Shown one piece after another: positions 63,056-64,000 of a stretch of DNA of 64,000 bases. The stretch is from Phoma sp. XZ068 (Eukaryota; Ascomycota; Dothideomycetes; Pleosporales; Didymellaceae). Position 1 is the first letter of the stretch. Every line of letters starts with the position of its first letter. The stretch is taken from the NCBI GenBank assembly GCA_004835665.1, contig RBKR01000005.1, positions 248,001 through 312,000 of the forward strand, in the 5' to 3' direction. Both the position numbers and the translations under genes were made by a program. The notes under the pieces were generated by a model. It was given only the letters and a program-made list of their open reading frames with translations, had not been told where the DNA came from and searched no databases.

Positions 63056-64000
63056 ATGTCATCATCCGCCCTCCGCACATCCATGAGAATGGCCTCACGG
63101 CCACAGCAGCGCTTGGCCAGCATTCAGAGGCAATTCAGCAGCTCGGCGCCACAAAGGAAGGAGATCAGAGATGCATACATCATAAGTGCCAGTCGAACAC
63201 CGACTGCAGTGGTACGAGCAATTCAATCACATTCCTGTATCAAGTTGCTGACCACAGCGTAGTTCAATGGCAACTTCACCACCGTCTCGGCCACCCAACT
63301 GGGTGCCACAGCGATCAAGTCAGCTCTCGAGAAGTCGAAAGTCCCAGTCTCCTCCATCGATGCCGTATACATGGGTAACGTGCTGTCGGCAGGCGTTGGA
63401 CAAGCGCCAGCTAGACAAGCCGCCATCTTTGCTGGTCTGCCCACCAGCGTCGAAGCTACTACTATCAACAAGGTATGCGCTTCAGGACTAAAGGCTGTCA
63501 ACATCGCCGCCTCAACCATCGAGCTTGGCCAGGCTGAGGCACAGGTCGCTGGTGGCATGGAAAACATGACCCGCGTACCATACTACCAGAACCGCGCCAG
63601 CCAACAACCAGCTTTCGGTCACCAGAAGCTGCAAGATGGTCTGATCGCCGATGGACTTTGGGACGTCTACAACCAGATCCACATGGGCAACTGCGCCGAA
63701 AAGACCGCAAAGGACCACAACATCTCGCGGAAAGACCAGGACGACTACGCCATCCTGACATACAAGCGCGCCCAGCAAGCCTACAAGGACGGCCTTTTCA
63801 AAGACGAGATTGTGCCCGTTACAGTCAAGTCGAAGAAGGGCGACATCATCATCTCAGAAGACGAGCAGTACAACAAGCTCAAGCTTGACAAGGTTGCCAC
63901 GCTGAAGCCCGCCTTCTCAAAGGAGGCAGATGCCTCAGTTACCGCGGCAAACAGCTCTCCCCTCAGCGACGGCGCGTCAGCATTGGTCCTTGGAAGCAAG
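63056..64000 (+). CDS. acetyl-CoA acetyltransferase, mitochondrial type (3' end beyond window)
   Basis: Two exons seen: 63056-63211 and 63263 to the window edge, joined in frame across a 51-bp intron (donor GTACGA, branch GCTGAC, acceptor GTAG); 298 residues are present and the C-terminus is missing. Residues 1-36 are Arg/Ser/Gln-rich and look like a mitochondrial targeting peptide ending near QFSSSAPQR. The thiolase fold is clear: IRDAYIISASRTPTAV, YMGNVLSAGVGQAPARQAAI, the active-site Cys in NKVCASGLKAVN (about 123), GGMENMTRVPY, and NSSPLSDGASALVL at the edge. The enzyme condenses or cleaves acetyl-CoA/acetoacetyl-CoA. The mitochondrial form works in ketone-body or isoleucine degradation rather than sterol synthesis. 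The two other catalytic residues, His and a second Cys, lie beyond the window. Confidence 0.95.

Noticed and set aside
1..64000. tRNA, rRNA, CRISPR array, intact transposon or virus-derived gene
   Set aside because: No cloverleaf with a T-loop consensus, no regular spacer array, no transposase, reverse transcriptase or integrase frame, and no viral protein was found by reading both strands; small RNAs could still be missed by eye.

Overview
The window is nuclear DNA from a filamentous ascomycete (Pezizomycotina). A dothideomycete of the Pleosporales type is my best guess, from gene style only. The evidence is: short introns (about 47-71 bp) with GTAHGT/GTGHGT-like donors and CTAAC/CTGAC branch points; filamentous-fungal families (HET domain, fungal 7TM rhodopsin-fold receptor, Bys1, Ssu1-type transporter, GMC oxidoreductase); and no operons. 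I see no rRNA, tRNA, CRISPR array or intact transposon.

Layout. 1-6.7 kb is gene-sparse. It holds a two-exon gene for a secreted tandem-decapeptide protein (2558-2994), a multi-pass membrane protein (3527-5206) and two blocks of tandem repeats (5.58-6.25 kb). 6.7-25.9 kb is a dense housekeeping block: a low-complexity coiled-coil protein, the Not4 E3 ligase of CCR4-NOT, complex I 30-kDa subunit (NDUFS3), a DUF1349/Ree1-like protein, a 2OG-Fe(II) oxygenase, a GDP-mannose pyrophosphorylase-like subunit, Rad4/XPC with a pure hexanucleotide repeat in its acidic tail, and a P1B copper ATPase.

26-40.5 kb looks like an accessory compartment. It has long non-coding stretches with degenerate repeats, a PTH11-like receptor, a candidate 72-residue secreted peptide, a GMC oxidoreductase, a HET protein, a methyltransferase whose first splice junction does not keep frame, and a clearly broken SRPK-like kinase.

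40.5-64 kb returns to core genes: COQ5 and BCKDH E1-alpha (head to head, both mitochondrial), Atg13, a 1662-residue ankyrin/RCC1/double-BTB protein, a large-loop membrane protein, a Thg1-like protein of the bacterial-style subgroup, an Ssu1/TehA-type transporter, an F-box-like protein, a Bys1 secreted protein and the 5' part of a mitochondrial acetyl-CoA acetyltransferase that runs off the right edge.

The genes do not form a metabolic cluster; neighbours mostly act separately. The mitochondrial genes (NDUFS3, COQ5, BCKDHA, acetyl-CoA acetyltransferase) are the commonest theme. The most unusual item is the secreted protein at 2558-2994, made of eight near-identical W-containing decapeptides behind a signal peptide and an acidic Pro/Ala/Glu pro-region. 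It resembles the general plan of fungal pheromone or ribosomal-peptide precursors but lacks their usual Lys-Arg spacers. All splice models were made by eye, from reading frame and splice consensus.
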